From the NCBI GenBank assembly GCA_964057225.1, contig OZ059896.1:22130501-22194500 (forward strand): DNA of 64,000 nt, given 5' to 3'. Numbering within the stretch: the stretch's first letter is position 1; each line of letters opens with the position of its first letter. This DNA is from Auanema rhodensis (taxonomy: Eukaryota > Nematoda > Chromadorea > Rhabditida > Rhabditidae). Below are positions 27,377 through 39,302 of this stretch, piece by piece. The notes under the pieces are model-generated. The model did not search any database. It saw nothing but the letters and a program-made list of their open reading frames with translations, and had not been told where the DNA came from. The position numbers were made by a program, and so were the translations under genes.

Positions 27377-30300
27377 GAAGCAATGTTGAGTGTACATGGA
27401 AACTCAACATACACTAATGCATCATTTTTCAAACGATCATAACTAATTTTTGTATCAAGCGTTTCTTGATGTAGTATAGTGCATTCGATGTGGATTTTTA
27501 AGCTGCGTCGATCTGTGTTATCAGATTTGCGCTAGCTTAAAAATGCACCGAGATATCAACTGATATAAGTTCACACTTATATCCTCGATTTTCACCCTGA
27601 AGAATTAATTTTTTCGTTGAATAACATTGTCTATCGTCTTTGCCTTGAAAAATGGAATCTAAAAACATCTACTTTTTGCTAAATTATTTTGAAATTTTTC
27701 GAAAAAATTTTTATCAAAATGTTTTTGGAAGCAATGTTGAGTGTACATGGAAACTCAACATACACTAATGCATCATTTTTCAAACGATCATAACTAATTT
27801 TTGTATCAAGCGTTTCTCAATGTAGTATAGTGCATTCGATGCGGATTTTAAGCTGCGCCGATCTGTGTTATCAGATTTGCGCTAGCTTAAAAATGCACCG
27901 AGATATCAACTGATATAAGTTCACACTTATATCCTCGATTTTCACCCTGAAGAATTAATTTTTTCGTTGAATAACATTGTCCATCGTCTTTGCCTTGAAA
28001 AAAGGAATCTAAAAACATCTACTTTTTGCTAAATTATTTTGAAATTTTTCGAAAAAATTTTTGTCAAAATGTTTTTGGAAGCAATGTTGAGTGTACATGG
28101 AAACTCAACATACACTAATGCATCATTTTTCAAACGATCATAACTAATTTTTGTATCAAGCGTTTCTCAATGTAGTATAGTGCATTCGATGTGGATTTTT
28201 AAGCTGCGTCGATCTGTGTTATCAGATTTGCGCTAGCTTAAAAATGCACCGAGATATCAACTGATATAAGTTCACACATATATCCTCGATTTTCACCCTG
28301 AAGAATTAATTTTTTCGTTGAATAACATTGTCTATCGTCTTTGCCTTGAAAAATGGAATCTAAAAACGTCTACTTTTTGCTAAATTATTTTGAAATTTTT
28401 CGAAAAAATTTTTGTCAAAATGTTTTTGGAAGCAATGTTGAGTGTACATGGAAACTCAACATACACTAATGCATCATTTTTCAAACGATCATAACTAATT
28501 TTTGTATCAAGCGTTTCTTGATGTAGTATAGTGCATTCGATGCAGATTTTTAAGCTGCGTCGATCTGTGTTATCAGATTTGCGCTAGCTTAAAAATGCAC
28601 CGAGATATCAACTGATATAAGTTCACACTTATATCCTCGATTTTCACCCTGAAGAATTAATTTTTTCGTTGAATAACATTGTCTATCGTCTTTGCCTTGA
28701 AAAATGGAATCTAAAAACATCTACTTTTTGCTAAATTATTTTGAAATTTTTCGAAAAAATTTTTGTCAAAATGTTTTTGGAAGCAATGTTGAGTGTACAT
28801 GGAAACTCAACATACACTAATGCATCATTTTTCAAACGATCATAACTAATTTTTGTATCAAGCGTTTCTCAATGTAGTATAGTGCATTCGATGCGGATTT
28901 TAAGCTGCGCCGATCTGTGTTATCAGATTTGCGCTAGCTTAAAAATGCACCGAGATATCAACTGACATAAGTTCACACTTATATCCTCGATTTTCACCCT
29001 GAAGAATTAATTTTTTCGTTGAATAACATTGTCCATCGTCTTTGCCTTGAAAAAAGGAATCTAAAAACATCTACTTTTTGCTAAATTATTCTGAAATTTT
29101 TCGAAAAAATTTTTGTCAAAATGTTTTTGGAAGCAATGTTGAGTGTACATGGAAACTCAACATACACTAATGCATCATTTTTCAAACGATCATAACTAAT
29201 TTTTGTATCAAGCGTTTCTTGATGTAGTATAGTGCATTCGATGTGGATTTTTAAGCTGCGTCGATCTGTGTTATCAGATTTGCGCTAGCTTAAAAATGCA
29301 CCGAGATATCAACTGATATAAGTTCACACTTATATCCTCGATTTTCACCCTGAAGAATTAATTTTTTCGTTGAATAACATTGTCTATCGTCTTTGCCTTG
29401 AAAAATGGAATCTAAAAACATCTACTTTTTGCTAAATTATTTTGAAATTTTTCGAAAAAATTTTTATCAAAATGTTTTTGGAAGCAATGTTGAGTGTACA
29501 TGGAAACTCAACATACACTAATGCATCATTTTTCAAACGATCATAACTAATTTTTGTATCAAGCGTTTCTCAATGTAGTATAGTGCATTCGATGCGGATT
29601 TTAAGCTGCGCCGATCTGTGTTATCAGATTTGCGCTAGCTTAAAAATGCACCGAGATATCAACTGATATAAGTTCACACTTATATCCTCGATTTTCACCC
29701 TGAAGAATTAATTTTTTCGTTGAATAACATTGTCCATCGTCTTTGCCTTGAAAAAAGGAATCTAAAAACATCTACTTTTTGCTAAATTATTTTGAAATTT
29801 TTCGAAAAAATTTTTGTCAAAATGTTTTTGGAAGCAATGTTGAGTGTACATGGAAACTCAACATACACTAATGCATCATTTTTCAAACGATCATAACTAA
29901 TTTTTGTATCAAGCGTTTCTCAATGTAGTATAGTGCATTCGATGTGGATTTTTAAGCTGCGTCGATCTGTGTTATCAGATTTGCGCTAGCTTAAAAATGC
30001 ACCGAGATATCAACTGATATAAGTTCACACATATATCCTCGATTTTCACCCTGAAGAATTAATTTTTTCGTTGAATAACATTGTCTATCGTCTTTGCCTT
30101 GAAAAATGGAATCTAAAAACATCTACTTTTTGCTAAATTATTTTGAAATTTTTCGAAAAAATTTTTGTCAAAATGTTTTTGGAAGCAATGTTGAGTGTAC
30201 ATGGAAACTCAACATACACTAATGCATCATTTTTCAAACGATCATAACTAATTTTTGTATCAAGCGTTTCTTGATGTAGTATAGTGCATTCGATGCAGAT

Positions 30301-30882
30301 TTTTAAGCTGCGTCGATCTGTGTTATCAGATTTGCGCTAGCTTAAAAATGCACCGAGATATCAACTGATATAAGTTCACACTTATATCCTCGATTTTCAC
30401 CCTGAAGAATTAATTTTTTCGTTGAATAACATTGTCTATCGTCTTTGCCTTGAAAAATGGAATCTAAAAACATCTACTTTTTGCTAAATTATTTTGAAAT
30501 TTTTCGAAAAAATTTTTGTCAAAATGTTTTTGGAAGCAATGTTGAGTGTACATGGAAACTCAACATACACTAATGCATCATTTTTCAAACGATCATAACT
30601 AATTTTTGTATCAAGCGTTTCTCAATGTAGTATAGTGCATTCGATGCGGATTTTAAGCTGCGCCGATCTGTGTTATCAGATTTGCGCTAGCTTAAAAATG
30701 CACCGAGATATCAACTGATATAAGTTCACACTTATATCCTCGATTTTCACCCTGAAGAATTAATTTTTTCGTTGAATAACATTGTCTATCGTCTTTGCCT
30801 TGAAAAAAGGAATCTAAAAACATCTACTTTTTGCTAAATTATTTTGAAATTTTTCGAAAAAATTTTTGTCAAAATGTTTTTG
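27377..30882. repeat. Higher-order repeat: 5 monomers twice (1,753 bp each)
   Basis: M79-M83 (27377-29129) and M84-M88 (29130-30882) repeat the order: TTTCTTGATG/GATGTGG with TTTATCAAAATG; 350-bp GCGCC type; GATGTGG with CACACATATATCC; TTTCTTGATG/GATGCAG; 350-bp GCGCC type. Differences seen: AACGTCTAC in M81, and GACATAAG with ATTATTCTG in M83. In M88, CTATCG replaces CCATCG and the exit into M89 reads TTTTTGAAAGC. Confidence 0.88.
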
Positions 30883-33800
30883 AAAGCAATGTTGAGTGTA
30901 CATGGAAACTCAACATACACTAATGCATCATTTTTCAAACGATCATAACTAATTTTTGTATCAAGCGTTTCTCAATGTAGTATAGTGCATTCGATGTGGA
31001 TTTTTAAGCTGCGTCGATCTGTGTTATCAGATTTGCGCTAGCTTAAAAATGCACCGAGATATCAACTGATATAAGTTCACACATATATCCTCGATTTTCA
31101 CCCTGAAGAATTAATTTTTTCGTTGAATAACATTGTCCATCGTCTTTGCCTTGAAAAAAGGAATCTAAAAACATCTACTTTTTGCTAAATTATTTTGAAA
31201 TTTTTCGAAAAAATTTTTGTCAAAATGTTTTTGGAAGCAATGTTCAGTGTACATGGAAACTCAACATACACTAATGCATCATTTTTCAAACGATCATAAC
31301 TAATTTTTGTATCAAGCGTTTCTCAATGTAGTATAGTGCATTCGATGTGGATTTTTAAGCTGCGTCGATCTGTGTTATCAGATTTGCGCTAGCTTAAAAA
31401 TGCACCGAGATATCAACTGATATAAGTTCACACTTATATCCTCGATTTTCACCCTGAAGAATTAATTTTTTCGTTGAATAACATTGTCTATCGTCTTTGC
31501 CTTGAAAAATGGAATCTAAAAACATCTACTTTTTGCTAAATTATTTTGAAATTTTTCGAAAAAATTTTTGTCAAAATGTTTTTGGAAGCAATGTTGAGTG
31601 TACATGGAAACTCAACATACACTAATGCATCATTTTTCAAACGATCATAACTAATTTTTGTATCAAGCGTTTCTCAATGTAGTATAGTGCATTCGATGCG
31701 GATTTTAAGCTGCGCCGATCTGTGTTATCAGATTTGCGCTAGCTTAAAAATGCACCGAGATATCAACTGATATAAGTTCACACTTATATCCTCGATTTTC
31801 ACCCTGAAGAATTAATTTTTTCGTTGAATAACATTGTCTATCGTCTTTGCCTTGAAAAATGGAATCTAAAAACATCTACTTTTTGCTAAATTATTTTGAA
31901 ATTTTTCGAAAAAATTTTTGTCAAAATGTTTTTGGAAGCAATGTTGAGTGTACATGGAAACTCAACATACACTAATGCATCATTTTTCAAACGATCATAA
32001 CTAATTTTTGTATCAAGCGTTTCTCAATGTAGTATAGTGCATTCGATGCGGATTTTAAGCTGCGCCGATCTGTGTTATCAGATTTGCGCTAGCTTAAAAA
32101 TGCACCGAGATATCAACTGATATAAGTTCACACTTATATCCTCGATTTTCACCCTGAAGAATTAATTTTTTCGTTGAATAACATTGTCCATCGTCTTTGC
32201 CTTGAAAAAAGGAATCTAAAAACATCTACTTTTTGCTAAATTATTTTGAAATTTTTCGAAAAAATTTTTGTCAAAATGTTTTTGGAAGCAATGTTCAGTG
32301 TACATGGAAACTCAACATACACTAATGCATCATTTTTCAAACGATCATAACTAATTTTTGTATCAAGCGTTTCTCAATGTAGTATAGTGCATTCGATGTG
32401 GATTTTTAAGCTGCGTCGATCTGTGTTATCAGATTTGCGCTAGCTTAAAAATGCACCGAGATATCAACTGATATAAGTTCACACTTATATCCTCGATTTT
32501 CACCCTGAAGAATTAATTTTTTCGTTGAATAACATTGTCTATCGTCTTTGCCTTAAAAAATGGAATCTAAAAACATCTACTTTTTGCTAAATTATTTTGA
32601 AATTTTTCGAAAAAATTTTTGTCAAAATGTTTTTGGAAGCAATGTTGAGTGTACATGGAAACTCAACATACACTAATGCATCATTTTTCAAACGATCATA
32701 ACTAATTTTTGTATTAAGCGTTTCTCAATGTAGTATAGTGCATTCGATGCGGATTTTTAAGCTGCGTCGATCTGTGTTATCAGATTTGCGCTAGCTTAAA
32801 AATGCACCGAGATATCAACTGATGTAAGTTCACACTTATATCCTCGATTTTCACCCTGAAGAATTAATTTTTTCGTTGAATAACATTGTCCATCGTCTTT
32901 GCCTTAAAAAAAGGAATCTAAAAACATCTACTTTTTGCTAAATTATTTTGAAATTTTTCGAAAAAATTTTTGTCAAAATGTTTTTGGAAGCAATGTTGAG
33001 TGTACATGGAAACTCAACATACACTAATGCATCATTTTTCAAACGATCATAACTAATTTTTGTATTAAGCGTTTCTCAATGTAGTATAGTGCATTCGATG
33101 CGGATTTTTAAGCTGCGTCGATCTGTGTTATCAGATTTGCGCTAGCTTAAAAATGCACCGAGATATCAACTGATGTAAGTTCACACTTATATCCTCGATT
33201 TTCACCCTGAAGAATTAATTTTTTCGTTGAATAACATTGTCTATCGTCTTTGCCTTGAAAAATGGAATCTAAAAACATCTACTTTTTGCTAAATTATTTT
33301 GAAATTTTTCGAAAAAATTTTTGTCAAAATGTTTTTGGAAGCAATGTTGAGTGTACATGGAAACTCAACATACACTAATGCATCATTTTTCAAACGATCA
33401 TAACTAATTTTTGTATTAAGCGTTTCTCAATGTAGTATAGTGCATTCGATGCGGATTTTTAAGCTGCGTCGATCTGTGTTATCAGATTTGCGCTAGCTTA
33501 AAAATGCACCGAGATATCAACTGATGTAAGTTCACACTTATATCCTCGATTTTCACCCTGAAGAATTAATTTTTTCGTTGAATAACATTGTCTATCGTCT
33601 TTGCCTTGAAAAATGGAATCTAAAAACATCTACTTTTTGCTAAATTATTTTGAAATTTTTCGAAAAAAGTTTTGTCAAAATGTTTTTGGAAGCAATGTTG
33701 AGTGTACATGGAAACTCAACATACACTAATGCATCATTTTTCAAACGATCATAACTAATTTTTGTATCAAGCGTTTCTCAATGTAGTATAGTGCATTCGA

Positions 33801-34388
33801 TGCGGATTTTAAGCTGCGCCGATCTGTGTTATCAGATTTGCGCTAGCTTAAAAATGCACCGAGATATCAACTGATATAAGTTCACACTTATATCCTCGAT
33901 TTTCACCCTGAAGAATCAATTTTTTCGTTGAATAACATTGTCCATCGTCTTTGCCTTGAAAAAAGGAATCTAAAAACATCTACTTTTTGCTAAATTATTT
34001 TGAAATTTTTCGAAAAAATTTTTGTCAAAATGTTTTTGGAAGCAATGTTGAGTGTACATGGAAACTCAACATACACTAATGCATCATTTTTCAAACGATC
34101 ATAACTAATTTTTGTATCAAGCGATTTTCAATGTAGTATAGTGCATTCGATGCGGATTTTAAGCTGCGCCGATCTGTGTTATCAGATTTGCGCTAGCTTA
34201 AAAATGCACCGAGATATCAACTGATATAAGTTCACACTTATATCCTCGATTTTCACCCTGAAGAATTAATTTTTTCGTTGAATAACATTGTCCATCGTCT
34301 TTGCCTTGAAAAAAGGAATCTAAAAACATCTACTTTTTGCTAAATTATTTTGAAATTTTTCGAAAAAATTTTTGTCAAAATGTTTTTG
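27728..34388. repeat. Eight 350-bp monomers with a deleted T and a linked GCGTCG to GCGCCG change
   Basis: M80 (27728), M83 (28780), M85 (29481), M88 (30533), M91 (31585), M92 (31935), M97 (33689) and M98 (34039) all read GCGGATTTTAAGCTGCGCCG where others have five T and GCGTCG. The deletion shortens the left arm of inverted repeat 2. The two changes always occur together and nowhere else in the window, so all eight descend from one founder copy confined to about 6.7 kb. M98 also has GCGATTTTCAATG. Confidence 0.92.
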
Positions 34389-34739
34389 GAAGCAATGTTG
34401 AGTGTACATGGAAACTCAACATACACTAATGCATCATTTTTCAAACGATCATAACTAATTTTTGTATCAAGCGTTTCTCAATGTAGTATAGTGCATTCGA
34501 TGTGGATTTTTAAGCTGCGTCGATCTGTGTTATCAGATTTGCGCTAGCTTAAAAATGCACCGAGATATCAACTGATATAAGTTCACACTTATATCCTTGA
34601 TTTTCACCCTGAAGAATTAATTTTTTCGTAGAATAACATTGTCTATCGTCTTTGCCTTGAAAAATGGAATCTAAAAACATCTACTGTTTGCTAAATTATT
34701 TTGAAATTTTTCGAAAAAAATTTTGTCAAAATGTTTTTG
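34389..34739. repeat. Diverged monomer M99
   Basis: M99 carries several private changes in one copy: ATCCTTGATTTTC, CTACTGTTTGC and CGAAAAAAATTTTG. It also has GTAGAAT, a state otherwise typical of subfamilies A and B. It lies next to the C/D border. Copies at the edge of homogenised blocks tend to keep private changes, which fits its position. Confidence 0.75.
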
Positions 34740-37700
34740 GAAGCAATGTTGAGTGTACATGGAAACTCAACATACACTAATGCATCATTTTTCAAACGAT
34801 CATAACTAATTTTTGTATCAAGCGTTTCTTGATGTAGTATAGTGCATTCGATGCAGATTTTTAAGCTGCGTCGATCTGTGTTATCAGATTTGCGCTAGCT
34901 TAAAAATGCACCGAGATATCAACTGATATAAGTTCACACTTATATCCTCGATTTTCACCCTGAAGAATTAATTTTTTCGTTGAATAACATTGTCCATCGT
35001 CTTTGCCTTAAAAAAAGGAATCTAAAAACATCTACTTTTTGCTAAATTATTTTGAAATTTTTCGAAAAAATTTTTGTCAAAATGTTTTTGGAAGCAATGT
35101 TGAGTGTACATGGAAACTCAACATACACTAATGCATCATTTTTCAAACGATCATAACTAATTTTTGTATTAAGCGTTTCTCAATGTAGTATAGTGCATTC
35201 GATGCGGATTTTTAAGCTGCGTCGATCTGTGTTATCAGATTTGCGCTAGCTTAAAAATGCACCGAGATATCAACTGATGTAAGTTCACACTTATATCCTC
35301 GATTTGCACCCTGAAGAATTAATTTTTTCGTTGAATAACATTGTCTTTCGTCTTTGCCTTGAAAAATGGAATCTAAAAACATCTACTTTTTGCTAAATTA
35401 TTTTGAAATTTTTCGAAAAAATTTTTGTCAAAATGTTTTTGGAAGCAATGTTGAGTGTACATGGAAACTCAACATACACTAATGCATCATTTTTCAAACG
35501 ATCATAACTAATTTTTGTATCAAACGTTTCTCAATGTAGTATAGTGCATTCGATGCGGATTTTTAAGCTGCGTCGATCTGTGTTATCAGATTTGCGCTAG
35601 CTTAAAAATGCACCGAGATATCAACTGATGTAAGTTCACACTTATATCCTCGATTTTCACCCTGAAGAATTAATTTTTTCGTTGAATAACATTGTCCATC
35701 GTCTTTGCCTTGAAAAAAGGAATCTAAAAACTTCTACTTTTTGCTAAATTATTTTGAAATTTTTCGAAAAAATTTTTGTCAAAATGTTTTTGGAAGCAAT
35801 GTTGAGTGTACATGGAAACTCAACATACACTAATGCATCATTTTTCAAACGATCATAACTAATTTTTGTATCAAACGTTTCTCAATGTAGTATAGTGCAT
35901 TCGATGCGGATTTTTAAGCTGCGTCGATCTGTGTTATCAGATTTGCGCTAGCTTAAAAATGCACCGAGATATCAACTGATATAAGTTCACACTTATATCC
36001 TCGATTTTCACCCTGAAGAATTAATTTTTTCGTTGAATAACATTGTCTATCGTCTTTGCCTTGAAAAATGGAATCTAAAAACATCTACTTTTTGCTAAAT
36101 TATTTTGAAATTTTTCGAAAAAATTTTTGTCAAAATGTTTTTGGAAGCAATGTTGAGTGTACATGGAAACTCAACATACACTAATGCATCATTTTTCAAA
36201 CGATCATAACTAATTTTTGTATCAAACGTTTCTCAATGTAGTATAGTGCATTCGATGCGGATTTTTAAGCTGCGTCGATCTGTGTTATCAGATTTGCGCT
36301 AGCTTAAAAATGCACCGAGATATCAACTGATATAAGTTCACACTTATATCCTCGATTTTCACCCTGAAGAATTAATTTTTTCGTTGAATAACATTGTCTA
36401 TCGTCTTTGCCTTGAAAAATGGAATCTAAAAACATCTACTTTTTGCTAAATTATTTTGAAATTTTTCGAAAAAATTTTTGTCAAAATGTTTTTGGAAGCA
36501 ATGTTGAGTGTACATGGAAACTCAACATACACTAATGCATCATTTTTCAAACGATCATAACTAATTTTTGTATCAAGCGTTTCTTGATGTAGTATAGTGC
36601 ATTCGATGCAGATTTTTAAACTGCGTCGATCTGTGTTATCAGATTTGCGCTAGCTTAAAAATGCACCGAGATATCAACTGATATAAGTTCACACTTATAT
36701 CCTCGATTTTCACCCTGAAGAATTAATTTTTTCGTTGAATAACATTGTCCATCGTCTTTGCCTTAAAAAAAGAAATCTAAAAACATCTACTTTTTGCTAA
36801 ATTATTTTGAAATTTTTCGAAAAAATTTTTGTCAAAATGTTTTTGGAAGCAATGTTGAGTGTACATGGAAACTCAACATACACTAATGCATCATTTTTCA
36901 AACGATCATAACTAATTTTTGTATCAAGCGTTTCTCAATGTAGTATAGTGCATTCGATGCGAATTTTTAAGCTGCGTCGATCTGTGTTATCAGATTTGCG
37001 CTAGCTTAAAAATGCACCGAGATATCAACTGATATAAGTTTACACTTATATCCTCGATTTTCACCCTGAAGAATTAATTTTTTCGTTAAATAACATTGTC
37101 CATCGTCTTTGCCTTGAAAAATGGAATCTAAAAACATCTACTTTTTGCTAAATTATTTTGAAATTTTTCGAAAAAATTTTTGTCAAAATGTTTTTGGAAG
37201 CAATGTTGAGTGTACATGGAAACTCAACATACACTAATGCATCATTTTTCAAACGATCATAACTAATTTTTGTATCAAGCGTTTCTCAATGTAGTATAGT
37301 GCATTCGATGCGAATTTTTAAGCTGCGTCGATCTGTGTTATCAGATTTGCGCTAGCTTAAAAATGCACCGAGATATCAACTGATATAAGTTCACACTTAT
37401 ATCCTCGATTTTCACCCTGAAGAATTAATTTTTTCGTTGAATAACATTGTCCATCGTCTTTGCCTTAAAAACAGGAATCTAAAAACATCTACTTTTTGCT
37501 AAATTATTTTGAAATTTTTCGAAAAAATTTTTGTCAAAATGTTTTTGGAAGCAATGTTGAGTGTACATGGAAACTCAACATACACTAATGCATCATTTTT
37601 CAAACGATCATAACTAATTTTTGTATCAAACGTTTCTCAATGTAGTATAGTGCATTCGATGCGGATTTTTAAGCTGCGTCGATCTGTGTTATCAGATTTG

Positions 37701-38951
37701 CGCTAGCTTAAAAATGCACCGAGATATCAACTGATGTAAGTTCACACTTATATCCTCGATTTTCACCCTGAAGAATTAATTTTTTCGTTGAATAACATTG
37801 TCCATCGTCTTTGCCTTGAAAAAAGGAATCTAAAAACATCTACTTTTTGCTAAATTATTTTGAAATTTTTCGAAAAAATTTTTGTCAAAATGTTTTTGGA
37901 AGCAATGTTGAGTGTACATGGAAACTCAACATACACTAATGCATCATTTTTCAAACGATCATAACTAATTTTTGTTTCAAACGTTTCTCAATGTAGTATA
38001 GTGCATTCGATGCGGATTTTTGAGCTGCGTCGATCTGTGTTATCAGATTTGCGCTAGCTTAAAAATGCACCGAGATATCAACTGATATAAGTTCACACTT
38101 ATATCCTCGATTTTCACCCTGAAGAATTAATTTTTTCGTTGAATAACATTGTCCATCGTCTTTGCCTTGAAAAAAGGAATCTAAAAACATCTACTTTTTG
38201 CTGAATTATTTTGAAATTTTTCGAAAAAATTTTTGTCAAAATGTTTTTGGAAGCAATGTTGAGTGTACATGGAAACTCAACATACACTAATGCATCATTT
38301 TTCAAACGATCATAACTAATTTTTGTATTAAGCGTTTCTCAATGTAGTATAGTGCATTCGATGCGGATTTTTAAGCTGCGTCGATCTGTGTTATCAGATT
38401 TGCGCTAGCTTAAAAATGCACCGAGATATCAACTGATGTAAGTTCACACTTATATCCTCGATTTTCACCCTGAAGAATTAATTTTTTCGTTGAATAACAT
38501 TGTCCATCGTCTTTGCCTAGAAAAAAGGAATTTAAAAACATCTACTTTTTGCTAAATTATTTTGAAATTTTTCGAAAAAATTTTTGTCAAAATGTTTTTG
38601 GAAGCAATGTTGAGTGTACATGGAAACTCAACATACACTAATGCATCATTTTTCAAACGATCATAACTAATTTTTGTATCAAGCGTTTCTCAATGTAGTA
38701 TAGTGCATTCGATGCGGATTTTTAAGCTGCGTCGATCTGTGTTATCAGATTTGCGCTAGCTTAAAAATGCACCGAGATATCAACTGATATAAGTTTACAC
38801 TTATATCCTCGATTTTCACCCTGAAGAATTAATTTTTTCGTTAAATAACATTGTCCATCGTCTTTGCCTTGAAAAATGGAATCTAAAAACATCTACTTTT
38901 TGCTAAATTATTTTGAAATTTTTCGAAAAAATTTTTGTCAAAATGTTTTTG

Positions 38952-39302
38952 GAAGCAATGTTGAGTGTACATGGAAACTCAACACACACTAATGCATCAT
39001 TTTTCAAACGATCATAACTAATTTGTGTATTAAGCGTTTCTCAATGTAGTACAGTGCATTCGATGCGGATTTTTAAGCTGCGTCGATCTGTGTTATCAGA
39101 TTTGCGCTAGCTTAAAAATGCACCGAGATATCAACTGATATAAGTTCACATTTATATCCTCGATTTTCACCCTGAAGAATTAATTTTTTCGTTGAATAAC
39201 ATTGTCCATCGTCTTTGCCTTAAGAAAAGGAATCTAAAAACATATACTTTTTGCTAAATTATTTTGAAATTTTTCGAAAAAATTTTTGTCAAAATGTTTT
39301 TG
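38952..39302. repeat. Most diverged monomer M112
   Basis: M112 has at least five changes I do not see in other copies: CAACACACAC, ATTTGTGTATT, GTACAGTGC, CACATTTATATCC and CCTTAAGAAAAGG. It also has CATATAC. It takes the place where an AAAACAGG copy usually follows the AGTTTACAC type. It may be an older copy that escaped homogenisation, or a recombinant; assembly or sequencing error is less likely, because the changes are spread through the unit. Confidence 0.75.

Larger units (their letters stand above)
21061..27727. repeat. Nested higher-order repeat: 8 monomers, then the same block grown to 11
   Basis: M61-M68 (21061-23867) run A-B-C-D-E-C'-D'-F. M69-M79 (23868-27727) run A-B-C-D-E-C-D-E-C'-D'-F. 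A is the 350-bp GGAGTC copy. C has GCATTTGATG and a run of nine or ten A. D has TAAAGCATCATG. E has CATGTTTC. C' has GTTTTTTCAAAATG. F has TTTCTTGATG with GATGTGG. F in the second block ends with subfamily C states (CTATCG, AAAATGG), while F in the first ends with subfamily B states. The exchange point therefore lies inside that monomer. Confidence 0.85.
27377..35090. repeat. Subfamily C segment (M79-M100)
   Basis: Copies here mostly have TATCAAGCG, TGTCTATCG and GAAAAATGGAATC. Three types alternate: TTTCTTGATG with GATGTGG or GATGCAG; the 350-bp GCGGATTTTAAGCTGCGCC type; and GATGTGG with CACACATATATCC. M90 and M93 share GTTCAGTG. M89 begins with AAAGCAATG instead of GAAGCAATG. M94-M96 (32636-33688) already show subfamily D states (TATTAAGCG, GATGTAAG), so the border with D is mosaic. 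No gene is present. Confidence 0.85.

Noticed and set aside
38114-38305. Minus-strand open frame of 63 codons, repeated at 59876-60067 and 60578-60769
   Set aside because: It lies wholly inside the satellite and starts at TTG, not ATG. It exists only where GCTAAATT became GCTGAATT, which removes a TAG on the minus strand. The two other GCTGAATT copies (M150, M155) lose the TTG because the next monomer reads TTTTTCGAACG. The frame has no recognisable domain or signal, so it is a chance opening.
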